NCBI RefSeq assembly: GCF_014655955.1
Contig: NZ_BNBO01000077.1
Location: forward strand, 1-36,827
Direction of reading: 5' to 3'
DNA: 36,827 nucleotides
DNA from: Kitasatospora indigofera
GTDB lineage: Bacteria > Actinomycetota > Actinomycetes > Streptomycetales > Streptomycetaceae
Made by a program: the position numbers and the translations under genes. Positions 24,050 through 30,981 of this stretch are shown here, one piece after another. Numbering within the stretch: the stretch's first letter is position 1; every line of letters begins with the position of its first letter. The notes under the pieces are model-generated. The model searched no databases and was not told where the DNA came from. It was given only the letters and a program-made list of their open reading frames with translations.

Positions 24050-24835
24050 ATGTCGACGACCCGCCACCTGGTCAACCGCCGCCGACGGCTGGACGCGGTC
24101 GGCAGCCGCCCGGGCAGCCGTCCCGGACCGGTCCGGGAGCTGGAGGAGCACCCGGTCCGGGAGCTTGAGGACGGCCTGGAGCGGACGCCGGACGCCCCGG
24201 CCCGGGAGCGGCCGGCCCGCCCGCGGCTGCGCCCGCGCGGCCGGCCGGCCGTGGGTACGGGGGAGACGGCGCCGAAGGAGTCCGACGCCGTCCCGTCCGC
24301 CGGCCCCCGCCGCCGGCGCCTGCTCGCCCCCGTCGCGCTCGCCCTGCTGACCGTCCTGCTGGGCGGTTTCGCGGCGGTCGCCGGGGGCGCGGCCGCGGAT
24401 CTGCGGTCGGGCCCGGGCGTGCGCAACGCCGCGCTCACCGACGCGGCCCGTACCAATGAGGTGAAGGGGGCGGTCTCGCAGGCGGTCAACGCGCTCTTCT
24501 CCTACTCGTACGCGGATCCGGCGAAGAGCGACGAGGCCGCGAAGCGGCTGCTGGTGGGGGCGGCGGTGCAGCAGTACGCGGGCATGCTGGCGGAGGTCCG
24601 GGCGCAGGCCCCGGTGCAGAAGCTGGTGCTGACCACCACGGTCACCGGCGGTGGGGTGGAGGCGATCGAGGGGGACCGTGCCCGGGTGCTGATCTATGCC
24701 GACCAGCGCAGCACCAGTACCGCGGACACCGCGACGGCCGGGGACAGTACCTATGCCGCCGCGATGTTCGCGGTCGACGCCGTGCGCCGGGGCGGGGTGT
24801 GGCAGATCGCCGGCATCGACACCTTCGACCGCTGA
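24050..24835 (+). CDS. Mce-associated membrane protein, type B, copy 2
   Basis: A protein of 261 residues. A long, Arg-rich cytoplasmic region (about 1-88) precedes one membrane segment (about 89-112, LLAPVALALLTVLLGGFAAV) and an extracytoplasmic domain (VNALFSYSYADP ... GGVWQIAGIDTFDR) related to the protein at 22689. ATG at 24050 has GAGAGGAAG upstream. It is the last gene of the Mce operon; about 800 gene-poor bases follow. Confidence 0.82.
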   Translation: MSTTRHLVNRRRRLDAVGSRPGSRPGPVRELEEHPVRELEDGLERTPDAPARERPARPRLRPRGRPAVGTGETAPKESDAVPSAGPRRRRLLAPVALALLTVLLGGFAAVAGGAAADLRSGPGVRNAALTDAARTNEVKGAVSQAVNALFSYSYADPAKSDEAAKRLLVGAAVQQYAGMLAEVRAQAPVQKLVLTTTVTGGGVEAIEGDRARVLIYADQRSTSTADTATAGDSTYAAAMFAVDAVRRGGVWQIAGIDTFDR

Positions 24836-25359
24836 CCGGCGCGGGCCGTCCAACCGCTGACCGGTGCGGCGCGGCCGGCCGCCGGAGGCCGTCGGCGGGC
24901 CGCCCGGGCCGAGGGGACGACCGCCGGCACCGGATCGGGGCGGCCGGGAGCGGTCCGGAGTCCCGACGGGAGGTCCGATGCTCACGTTCGGTGTGCAGGT
25001 GGGCACCGAGCGGTGAATCCGGGGGCGGAACGACGTCGCGGTGGACGGATCCGGGCCGGCCGATGAGGTCGTTCCGGGGTCGTTCGGGGGTCCTTCCGGG
25101 GTCGCCCGGAGGTCTGGACCACTCCTCGATCGACCGTAAATTCGGACATATCAGGCACCGGTGGGGTGAGGGTCCTCACAGGCCACCGGGGACTACGGAG
25201 CCGGATAGTTGACCCGCGGCCCGGCCCGGGAGGCCTTGGCGGGGGTGGAGCTGACCAGGATTTGGTGGTGGCCGAGGTTTAAAGGGCCGACGGAGCATCG
25301 GTGCAGGTCGGAGGTGCTGCCCCAAGTGCCGGAATTGCCGGAATTAGGTGGTTTGAGGG
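24836..25359. other. Gene-free stretch after the Mce operon
   Basis: No credible gene of normal size. It contains a possible 12-codon reading frame (24978-25016, reading MLTFGVQVGTER) with GGGAGG four bases upstream; a hairpin at 25158-25189 (CCGGTGG/CCACCGG outer, GTGAGG/CCTCAC inner); a weak promoter-like pair TGGACC-N16-TAAATT (25115-25142); and a tandem GCCGGAATT duplication (25328-25345). Confidence 0.4.
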
Positions 25360-25485
25360 GATGGGTCGCGGGTAACGGGGAGGGATTCCGGGCCGGTGAT
25401 CCCGGGGCTCGCTACGACGCACCGTCGTAGCGAGGGGGTCTTGGCGGCCGCCACCGGGCCCGCTAACAATTGCGGAGTCGCCAGA
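25360..25485 (+). ncRNA. Candidate cyclic-di-AMP (ydaO-type) riboswitch
   Basis: The leader of the transglycosylase-like gene contains, in order, words resembling the ydaO consensus: CGGGTAACGGGGAG (25369-25382), GGTGATCC (near 25395) and CCCGCTAAC (25459-25467) followed by TGCGGAGTCGCC. A variable hairpin lies between them: CTCGCTACGACG and CGTCGTAGCGAG, a perfect 12-bp stem with loop CAC (25408-25434). In Streptomyces, ydaO riboswitches precede cell-wall hydrolase genes such as rpfA, which fits this context. I could not trace every conserved stem, in particular the closing P1 helix, so the boundaries and the identity are provisional. Confidence 0.55.
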
Positions 25486-25633
25486 GAGCGCAGCACCTGT
25501 CCCGCTGCGAATCTCCTTCGCCAGGCTCCGCCCCGTGCGGAAGCCCAGCGCCCCGTCCCGACGTACGAGCCCCTGTCCGGCTCTGCGGAATCCTGCGGAC
25601 GTGAGCGCAGCAACCGATGAGGATCACCTTTTC

Positions 25634-26035
25634 ATGCGCATTTTCTCCACCCGCCTGCGTGCTTCGGCCGCCGTGCTCGTGTCCGCCGCCGGTATCGCCA
25701 CCCTGGGTAGCGTCGTGGCGCCCACCGTCGCCGGCGCGACCACCCCGGCCTCCTCCGCGAAGGCCCTGGCCGCGCAGATCGTCCCGGCCAACCAGCTGGC
25801 GTCCTTCAACCAGATCGTCGCCCACGAGAGCAGCTGGAACGTCACCGCCACCAACGCCTCCTCGGGTGCCTACGGCCTGGTCCAGGCCCTGCCGGGCTCG
25901 AAGATGGCCTCGGCGGGCGCGGACTGGAAGACCAACCCGGCCACCCAGATCAAGTGGGGCCTGAACTACATGAACGAGCGCTACGGCAGCCCGAACGCCG
26001 CCTGGGCGTTCTGGCAGACGCACCACTGGTACTAA
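25634..26035 (+). CDS. Short secreted lytic transglycosylase-like protein
   Basis: A protein of 133 residues. The signal peptide is cleaved probably after TVAGA (residue 35), leaving about 98 residues that are almost entirely an SLT-type fold: AHESSWNVTATNASSGAYGL with the likely catalytic Glu65, the SSGAYGLVQ motif, WKTNPATQIKWGLNYM and the ending AWAFWQTHHWY. It is expected to cleave peptidoglycan glycan strands outside the cell. No wall-binding domain is present. ATG at 25634 has GAGG about 12 bases upstream. A long structured leader, likely a riboswitch, precedes it, linking expression to cell-wall or osmotic state. Confidence 0.85.
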   Translation: MRIFSTRLRASAAVLVSAAGIATLGSVVAPTVAGATTPASSAKALAAQIVPANQLASFNQIVAHESSWNVTATNASSGAYGLVQALPGSKMASAGADWKTNPATQIKWGLNYMNERYGSPNAAWAFWQTHHWY

Positions 26036-26120
26036 GCCGAACCGGTACCTGAGCGAACTCCCCCCACCAGCCACCACCGCGGCGCCCCGGCCGTCGGACA
26101 GGGGCGACCGGGGCGAAGGT

Positions 26121-26160
26121 GAGGGATCCGGGGTGTGCCGACGCGCACCCCGGATCCCTC
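26121..26160 (+). terminator. Strong hairpin terminator after the transglycosylase gene
   Basis: An 18-bp stem (left arm GAGGGATCCGGGGTGTGC, right arm GCGCACCCCGGATCCCTC) with a single wobble pair and the four-base loop CGAC, 86 bases past the stop codon. Confidence 0.75.
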
Positions 26161-26279
26161 CACCGATGCTCCGACCCGCCCGGTCCGCCCCCGCCCGCGC
26201 GCGACACCCGCGCGCGGCGGACGGGTGCCCCGCCCGCTGCGCACCACCGGTGATCCCGGTGGCAGCGCCGCAGCCGCCT

Positions 26280-26321
26280 GCCGAATGCCGCTTCCTCAAC
26301 CACGAGGAGGCGGCATTCGGC
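26280..26321. terminator. Strong hairpin between convergent genes
   Basis: An 18-bp stem with a single wobble pair: GCCGAATGCCGC-TTCCTC, loop AACCAC, GAGGAG-GCGGCATTCGGC. It can act on both strands and would stop transcription of the SpoIIE-type gene coming from the right. Confidence 0.7.
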
Positions 26322-26491
26322 GTTCCCGCGCGGCCGGCCGGTCCCGCCCGGGAGCCGGTGCGGTGCCGCAGGGACGGCGACGCCGGGTTGCGGGCGTGGT
26401 GGGTCGACCGGCGTGGTGGGCCAACAGGCGTGCTGCGGGCGACGGACGCGGTGCCGTCGAACCCGCCGGCGCTGTCGACCGGCCGGCGCCG

Positions 26492-27772
26492 TCAACCGGC
26501 CCGGTCCGGCCGGACGTCCGTCCCGTCCGGGCCGTCGGCCCACCGCTCGGCCCACCCCTCGTCCCACTCGTCCTCCCAGTCGTCCTCCCACCGCTCGTCG
26601 CGGCCCCCGCCGTCGCCCCCGGGTCCCGCGCCCTCCGGGCCCGGCCGCACCGCCAGTGCCAGCAACGCACGGTCGTCCTCACCCTCCGCACCCGCCGACC
26701 AGCAGTCCGCGTCCGAGCGGACGAAGGCGGCCACCAGCCCCGGCTCCGGGCGTTGCCCGCCCGCGAAGCGCGCCGCCAGCTGCTCCAGCACGGGATAGAA
26801 GACGCCGGCGGTGTTCCGGGCCTCGCTGACACCGTCCGTGTAGAGGACGATCACGTCCCCCGGGGCGAGCGGATGGGTGGTGATCTCGCAGGCCGCCGAG
26901 GTCAGCGCACCGAGCCCCAGGGGCAGGTGCGGGGAGGTCCGCAGCCACTGGGCCCCGTCCTTGCCGACCAGTACCGGCGGCGGGTGGCCCCGGTCGACGA
27001 TCCGCACCTCGCCGGCGTCGGCCGGGAACTCCAGCAGCAGGGCGGTGACGAAGAGCTCCGCGTCGCAGGCCGCCCGGGGCGAATTACGGGCGATGCTCAG
27101 CTCCAGCCGCTGGGCCAGGCTGCCCAGGTCCGCCCACTCGTGGGCGGAGACCCGGAAGCTGCCGAGCACCGCCGACACCGTCTGGACGGCGTCCAGACCC
27201 TTGCCGCGCACATCGCCGATGATCACCCGGACACCGAAGGGCGTCTCGCACAGGTCGTAGAGGTCACCGCCGACCAGCGCGCCGCGCTCGCCGGCCTCGT
27301 AGAAACCCGCCGCGCGCAGCGGCCCGACCCGCTCCGGCACCGGGCGCAGCAGGGTGAGCTGGACCGCCTCGGCCACCGAGCGGGCGCGGATCAGCCGGGT
27401 CTGGACCCGGACCCGCTGCCGGGCCAGCAGGACCGCCGCGACGCCGATCAGCGCGGTGGCGCAGTAGAGCGCCAGATGGTGCTGTTCGCCGAGGTGGCCG
27501 GGGCGGCGGGAGGCCATCCCCAACTCCAGCAGGATGCAGCCGGCGGTGAGGACGGCGACCCGGCGCGGCCCCCGGGTGGCCGCCGCCAGCGGCGGCACCG
27601 CGATCAGCAGGAAGCTCAGCGGTTCCCGGCTGTGGAGGGAAAGGTCCAGCAGGACGGCGAGGACGACCACGAGCAACGGCAGCCACCAGGACCACGTCCG
27701 GACTGCCGGCGGCGGTCGCCAGTGCCGGATCCCGGGGGTCCGGGCGGCACCTCCGCCACGGGTTTGCGGCAT
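26492..27772 (-). CDS. Membrane-bound SpoIIE-type PP2C serine phosphatase
   Basis: A protein of 426 residues. The N-terminal region (about 28-115) holds about four membrane segments (WWLPLLVVVLAVLLDLSL and others). The SpoIIE-type PP2C domain (about 160-370) carries the metal-binding aspartates in VGGDLYDL, IGDVRGKG and VLYTDGVSEARN. Such phosphatases dephosphorylate anti-sigma-factor antagonists in partner-switching pathways. The C-terminus is unusual: about 40 residues rich in Asp, Glu and Trp (ERWEDDWEDEWDEGWAERW). The start at 27772 gives MPQTRGG; in-frame upstream codons continue but lack family character. No anti-sigma or antagonist gene lies nearby, so the partner is unknown. Confidence 0.85.
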   Translation of the reverse strand: MPQTRGGGAARTPGIRHWRPPPAVRTWSWWLPLLVVVLAVLLDLSLHSREPLSFLLIAVPPLAAATRGPRRVAVLTAGCILLELGMASRRPGHLGEQHHLALYCATALIGVAAVLLARQRVRVQTRLIRARSVAEAVQLTLLRPVPERVGPLRAAGFYEAGERGALVGGDLYDLCETPFGVRVIIGDVRGKGLDAVQTVSAVLGSFRVSAHEWADLGSLAQRLELSIARNSPRAACDAELFVTALLLEFPADAGEVRIVDRGHPPPVLVGKDGAQWLRTSPHLPLGLGALTSAACEITTHPLAPGDVIVLYTDGVSEARNTAGVFYPVLEQLAARFAGGQRPEPGLVAAFVRSDADCWSAGAEGEDDRALLALAVRPGPEGAGPGGDGGGRDERWEDDWEDEWDEGWAERWADGPDGTDVRPDRAG

Positions 27773-28100
27773 GGAACCACTGTAGGCACGCGCGCGACCC
27801 CCCGTCCTTCGGCCGGAGCGCGACCGGGGCCACCACCCGCTCGGCGGCGTCTGCGCAGCTCGGAGCCGGTCCCGGCGGCGGCCGGGCTCCTCGCCGGCCC
27901 CGCCCCGGCCCGGCCCGGGAGGAGTAGGAAGAGACCCGTCGGGGTTCCGCCGCCCGGTGGACGCCCGGGCGGCGGCGAGCCCGGCGGCACGGCCTGCGGG
28001 CCACCCCGCCCGGCACCGGCCGGGCACGGCCCGTCCGTGTGCGCGCGACTGTGTCAGGCTGGTGGGTGGGGCGGAGCGGGACCGAGGCTGGAGGTCTGCG
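27773..28100. other. Divergent intergenic region
   Basis: 328 bases between the divergent phosphatase and alpha/beta-hydrolase genes. They must hold both promoters, but I find no pair of boxes that fits a known consensus well. GGAGG lies six bases ahead of the hydrolase start. Confidence 0.4.
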
Positions 28101-28910
28101 ATGGCCGTGATCAGGGCGAACGGTGTGGCGCTCTACTACGAGATCCGGGGCGCCGGGCCGAGCGTGGTGCTCGTCCACGGTTCCTGGGGGGACGCGGACT
28201 GCTGGGAGCGGGTGGCACCGGGTCTGGCCGAGCAGTGCACGGTGGTCACGTACGACCGGCGGGGCCACAGCCGCAGCGAGGAGGTGCTGACCCAGGGGTC
28301 GGTGCACGAGGACGCGGCCGACCTCGCGGGCCTGATCGAGGGCCTGGGCCTGGCGCCGGCCTTCGTCGCCGGCACGCTCTACGGCGCGATGGCCACGCTG
28401 CGCCTGGCCGCCGCCCGGCCCGCGCTGCTGCGGGGGATCGCCGTGCACGAGCCGCCGGCCGTCGGCCTGATGGCGGCCGACCCGGACCTGCGCCCGGCCG
28501 CCGACGAGGCCGTGGCCCGGGTCGCGCCGGTGCGGGCGCTGCTCGAACGCGGGGAGACGGCAGCGGCCGCCGAGCTGTACGTCGACACGATCACCCTGGG
28601 CCCCGGCGCCTGGGCCCGGCTGCCCGCGCCGATGCGGCACACCTACATCCGGAACGCGCCCACCTTCCTGGACGAGTTGCGCGACCCGGACGCCTACGAC
28701 CTCGACCTGGCCGCGCTCGGGGGCTTCGGCGAGACGGCGCTGCTGACCCAGAGCGACGACGGGGACCCGATGTCCGGCTCGGTGCTGGACATCATCGACC
28801 TCGCCCTGCCGAAGGCGGAACGCCACCTCTACGAGGACGCCGGCCGGGAGCCGCACGTGGTGCGGCCCGCCGAGTACGTGCGGGTGACCCTGCCGTACGC
28901 GTTGCGCTGA
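28101..28910 (+). CDS. Alpha/beta-hydrolase-fold protein lacking the nucleophile serine
   Basis: A protein of 269 residues with the alpha/beta-hydrolase pattern: oxyanion region LVHGSWGDADCW, strand YDRRGHSRS, nucleophile elbow, cap region (about 130-200), acid-bearing strand LLTQSDDGDPMS and a histidine in GREPHVVRPAEY. At the elbow, where members read G-x-S-x-G, this protein reads AGTLYGA, so Leu replaces the catalytic Ser. It may be a non-hydrolytic binding protein or use another mechanism. ATG at 28101 follows GGAGG. It is divergent from the phosphatase gene and convergent with the uronate locus. The substrate is unknown. Confidence 0.8.
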   Translation: MAVIRANGVALYYEIRGAGPSVVLVHGSWGDADCWERVAPGLAEQCTVVTYDRRGHSRSEEVLTQGSVHEDAADLAGLIEGLGLAPAFVAGTLYGAMATLRLAAARPALLRGIAVHEPPAVGLMAADPDLRPAADEAVARVAPVRALLERGETAAAAELYVDTITLGPGAWARLPAPMRHTYIRNAPTFLDELRDPDAYDLDLAALGGFGETALLTQSDDGDPMSGSVLDIIDLALPKAERHLYEDAGREPHVVRPAEYVRVTLPYALR

Positions 28911-28952
28911 GACCCGGCCGCGCGGCGCCCGCGGTGTCGCCGGGTACGGGCC

Positions 28953-28981
28953 GTGCGGGGTGCGGGGTGCGGGGTGCGGGG
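28953..28981 (+). repeat. Four 7-bp tandem repeats forming a G-quadruplex motif
   Basis: GTGCGGG occurs four times in tandem (28953-28980). The result is four GGGG runs separated by TGC loops (28957-28981), an ideal intramolecular G-quadruplex on the plus strand, immediately before a terminator hairpin. Confidence 0.8.
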
Positions 28982-28983
28982 TG

Positions 28984-29019
28984 GCGGGCGGCGGGTGAGG
29001 CCCCCCACCCGCCGCCCGC
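28984..29019. terminator. Terminator between convergent hydrolase and udh genes
   Basis: GCGGGCGGCGGGTG and CACCCGCCGCCCGC form a perfect 14-bp stem with an 8-base loop. The stem ends five bases from the udh stop and serves either strand. Confidence 0.7.
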
Positions 29020-29024
29020 GGGGC

Positions 29025-29816
29025 TCAGGCCGGCGGTTCGACGGTGGTGAAGAACCCGCCGAGCAGCCGGGCGTCGGCGCTCTCGGGGTCGAGTTCGCCG
29101 TGCTCGGCGATCACCTCGGCCGCGTACACCTCGGCGTCGTCCTGCGGCTCGTAGCCCAGTGCGCGGGCCGAGCTGAGGCTCCACCAGGCCCTGGTGTTCG
29201 CGCTGATGCCGTTGACGACGGTGTGTCCGACGCCCGGCGCGGTCAGTGCGGCGTGCACCAGCCGGGCGCAGTCGGCCGGGCTGAGCCAGGTGGACAGCAT
29301 CCGGGGTGAGCGCGGCCGGGGGAAGCAGGAGCCGATCCGGATCGAGACCGTCTCTACGCCGTACTTGTCGGCGTAGAGGGAGGCCAGACCCTCGCCGAAG
29401 ACCTTGGACAGGCCGTAGAAGGTGTCCGGCCGGGGCGGGATGTCGGTGCCGATCAGGCCTTCGCCGGTCAGCGGGGTGAAGCCGACGGCGTGGTTGCTGC
29501 TGGCGAGGACGACCCGCTTCACGCCCTCCAGCCGGACGGCCTCGTACAGGTGGTGCAGGCCCTCGATGTTGCTGCCGAGGACGGCGGCGAAGGAGTCCTC
29601 CAGCGAGATGCCGCCGAGGTGCACCACGGCGTCGACGCCGCGGACGGCCTCCCGGACGGCGGCGGCGTCGCGCAGGTCGAAGACGAGTGCGTCCTCGGCG
29701 CCGTCGACCGGCAACCGGTCGGCGAGCCGCAGCCGGTAGCCGTACGGGGGGAGCAGTTCGCGCAGCAGGGTGCCGACGCCGCCGGCCGCGCCGGTGAGCA
29801 GGATGGTCCGGGTCAT
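29025..29816 (-). CDS. udh: Uronate dehydrogenase (NAD-dependent)
   Basis: A protein of 263 residues of the short-chain/extended epimerase-like dehydrogenase fold. It oxidises D-galacturonate or D-glucuronate to the aldarolactone with NAD+. The nucleotide-binding motif is TGAAGGVG at the start; SSNHAVGF supplies the active-site Ser, and YGLSK gives the Tyr-x-x-x-Lys pair. VVHLGGISLEDSF, IRIGSCFPRP and RMLSTWLS closely follow the pattern of characterised bacterial uronate dehydrogenases as I remember them. The ATG shares its A with the stop of the upstream enolase-family gene (TGATG), showing translational coupling. It is the last gene of the five-gene leftward operon. Confidence 0.85.
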   Translation of the reverse strand: MTRTILLTGAAGGVGTLLRELLPPYGYRLRLADRLPVDGAEDALVFDLRDAAAVREAVRGVDAVVHLGGISLEDSFAAVLGSNIEGLHHLYEAVRLEGVKRVVLASSNHAVGFTPLTGEGLIGTDIPPRPDTFYGLSKVFGEGLASLYADKYGVETVSIRIGSCFPRPRSPRMLSTWLSPADCARLVHAALTAPGVGHTVVNGISANTRAWWSLSSARALGYEPQDDAEVYAAEVIAEHGELDPESADARLLGGFFTTVEPPA

Positions 29817-30976
29817 CACAGTGTCCTGACGGTGTGGGACTTGATGTGGTCGAGGTCGAGGTCGTCGCCCAGGCCCGGGCGGAGCGGGAACCGCACCACA
29901 CCGTCGGCGTCGATCGCGTCGATCACGGAGTTCAGGTGCGGCGGCACCTCGTCGAAGTCGAACTGCGGGTGCAGCAGCCCGCGTTCGTACCAGCGGCCGT
30001 TGGTGCCGGCGCCGAGCAGGGCGAGGTTGCCGGAGCCGTTGCCGTGCACCTCGCAGTCCATGTTGAAGGCCTCGGCGAGGTGCAGGGTGCGGACGGCGGG
30101 GGTGATGCCGCCGACGTCGGTGGTGCCGGTGCGCAGGATGTCGCAGGCACCGGAGGTGACCCATTCGGCGCGGGTGAAGTTCTTGCCCCACGCCGTCTCC
30201 GGGCCTATCACCGGGATGTCGAGCTGGCCGGCGAGCCAGCGGTAGGAGGAGACCGAGGCCTCCTCCATCGGCTCCTCGAACCAGTAGTAGTCCAACTCCT
30301 GCAGTGCGCGCCCGAGTTTGAGCGCCTCGGTGCGGGAGTACCAGTGGTTGGCGTCCAGCATCAGGTCGATGTCCGGGCCGACGGCCTCGCGGACGGCGGT
30401 GCAGGCGGCGATGTCCAGGGCGACCGACGGGGCCCCGGGCACCGGCGGCATCCAGGTGTGCAACTTGATGGCCCGGTAGCCCTGTTCGACGAGCTGGACG
30501 GCGAAGGCGGCGAAGTCGGCGGGGGTGGCGAGGCCACCCGGCGTGGTGTCGCCGCACATGGTGGAGGCGTAGGCCGGGGCGCTGCTGCGGGCGCCGCCGA
30601 GCAGCTTCCAGACCGGCAGGCCGGTGCGGTGGCCGGCGAGGTCCCACAGGGCGAGGTCGACGAAGCCGAGCGCGCGGTCGGTGAGGCCGCCGTGGGCGCC
30701 GCGCTGGCGGCGGGCCAGCGAGGTCCAGAGCCGTTCGCGCTCCAGCGGGTCCTGGCCGACGAGCGCCGGGCGGATGTGCTTGTCGAGCACGACGCTGCGC
30801 AGGTGGTCGGGCTGGACGAGGACGCGGCCGGCGGCGCCGTCGGTGTCGGTGACGGTGAGCAGTGCCTCCTGCACCTCGTGCGCGGGGGAGGGGTGGCGGT
30901 GCCCGTGCGGGTCGACGGCCGTCCGGGCGACGGTCGTGAACAGCGACACCTCGATGCGTTCGATCGTCGGGGTCAT
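29816..30976 (-). CDS. Enolase-superfamily sugar-acid dehydratase or lactone cycloisomerase
   Basis: A protein of 386 residues of the mandelate racemase/muconate lactonizing group. N-terminal capping domain at about 1-130, then a TIM barrel. Likely active-site residues: Lys in AIKLHTW; metal ligands in LMLDANHWYS, WFEEP and GPETAWG; His in EVHGNGSG with Asp in TGTTDVGGI as its partner. The Udh-enolase-KdgD set matches two known routes: an aldarate dehydratase, or the galactarolactone cycloisomerase route of Agrobacterium. I cannot tell which from sequence. ATG at 30976 is listed; GTG at 30985, overlapping the previous stop as GTGA, would add three residues. Confidence 0.8.
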   Translation of the reverse strand: MTPTIERIEVSLFTTVARTAVDPHGHRHPSPAHEVQEALLTVTDTDGAAGRVLVQPDHLRSVVLDKHIRPALVGQDPLERERLWTSLARRQRGAHGGLTDRALGFVDLALWDLAGHRTGLPVWKLLGGARSSAPAYASTMCGDTTPGGLATPADFAAFAVQLVEQGYRAIKLHTWMPPVPGAPSVALDIAACTAVREAVGPDIDLMLDANHWYSRTEALKLGRALQELDYYWFEEPMEEASVSSYRWLAGQLDIPVIGPETAWGKNFTRAEWVTSGACDILRTGTTDVGGITPAVRTLHLAEAFNMDCEVHGNGSGNLALLGAGTNGRWYERGLLHPQFDFDEVPPHLNSVIDAIDADGVVRFPLRPGLGDDLDLDHIKSHTVRTL

Positions 30977-30981
30977 CCGGC

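Larger units (their letters stand above)
26036..26491. other. Gene-free stretch between convergent genes
   Basis: 456 bases between the transglycosylase-like gene and the SpoIIE-type gene. It contains two very long hairpins (listed separately). The remainder (26322-26491) is G+C-rich with nothing recognisable. Confidence 0.6.

Noticed and set aside
25621..25633. GGATCACCTTTTC just before the transglycosylase start resembles the 3' end of 16S rRNA
   Set aside because: It is on the sense strand, so it would not pair as a ribosome-binding site, and nothing else nearby resembles rRNA. The likeness is short and coincidental.
28953..28981. Short tandem repeats as an insertion-sequence end or target duplication
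   Set aside because: No transposase, no matching inverted end and no partner copy in the window; simple slippage explains them.
26135..29050. A 971-codon open frame on the plus strand over the phosphatase and hydrolase genes
   Set aside because: Arg/Pro/Gly-rich translation without domains, opposite the clear SpoIIE-type phosphatase and out of frame with the hydrolase. High G+C keeps such frames open.
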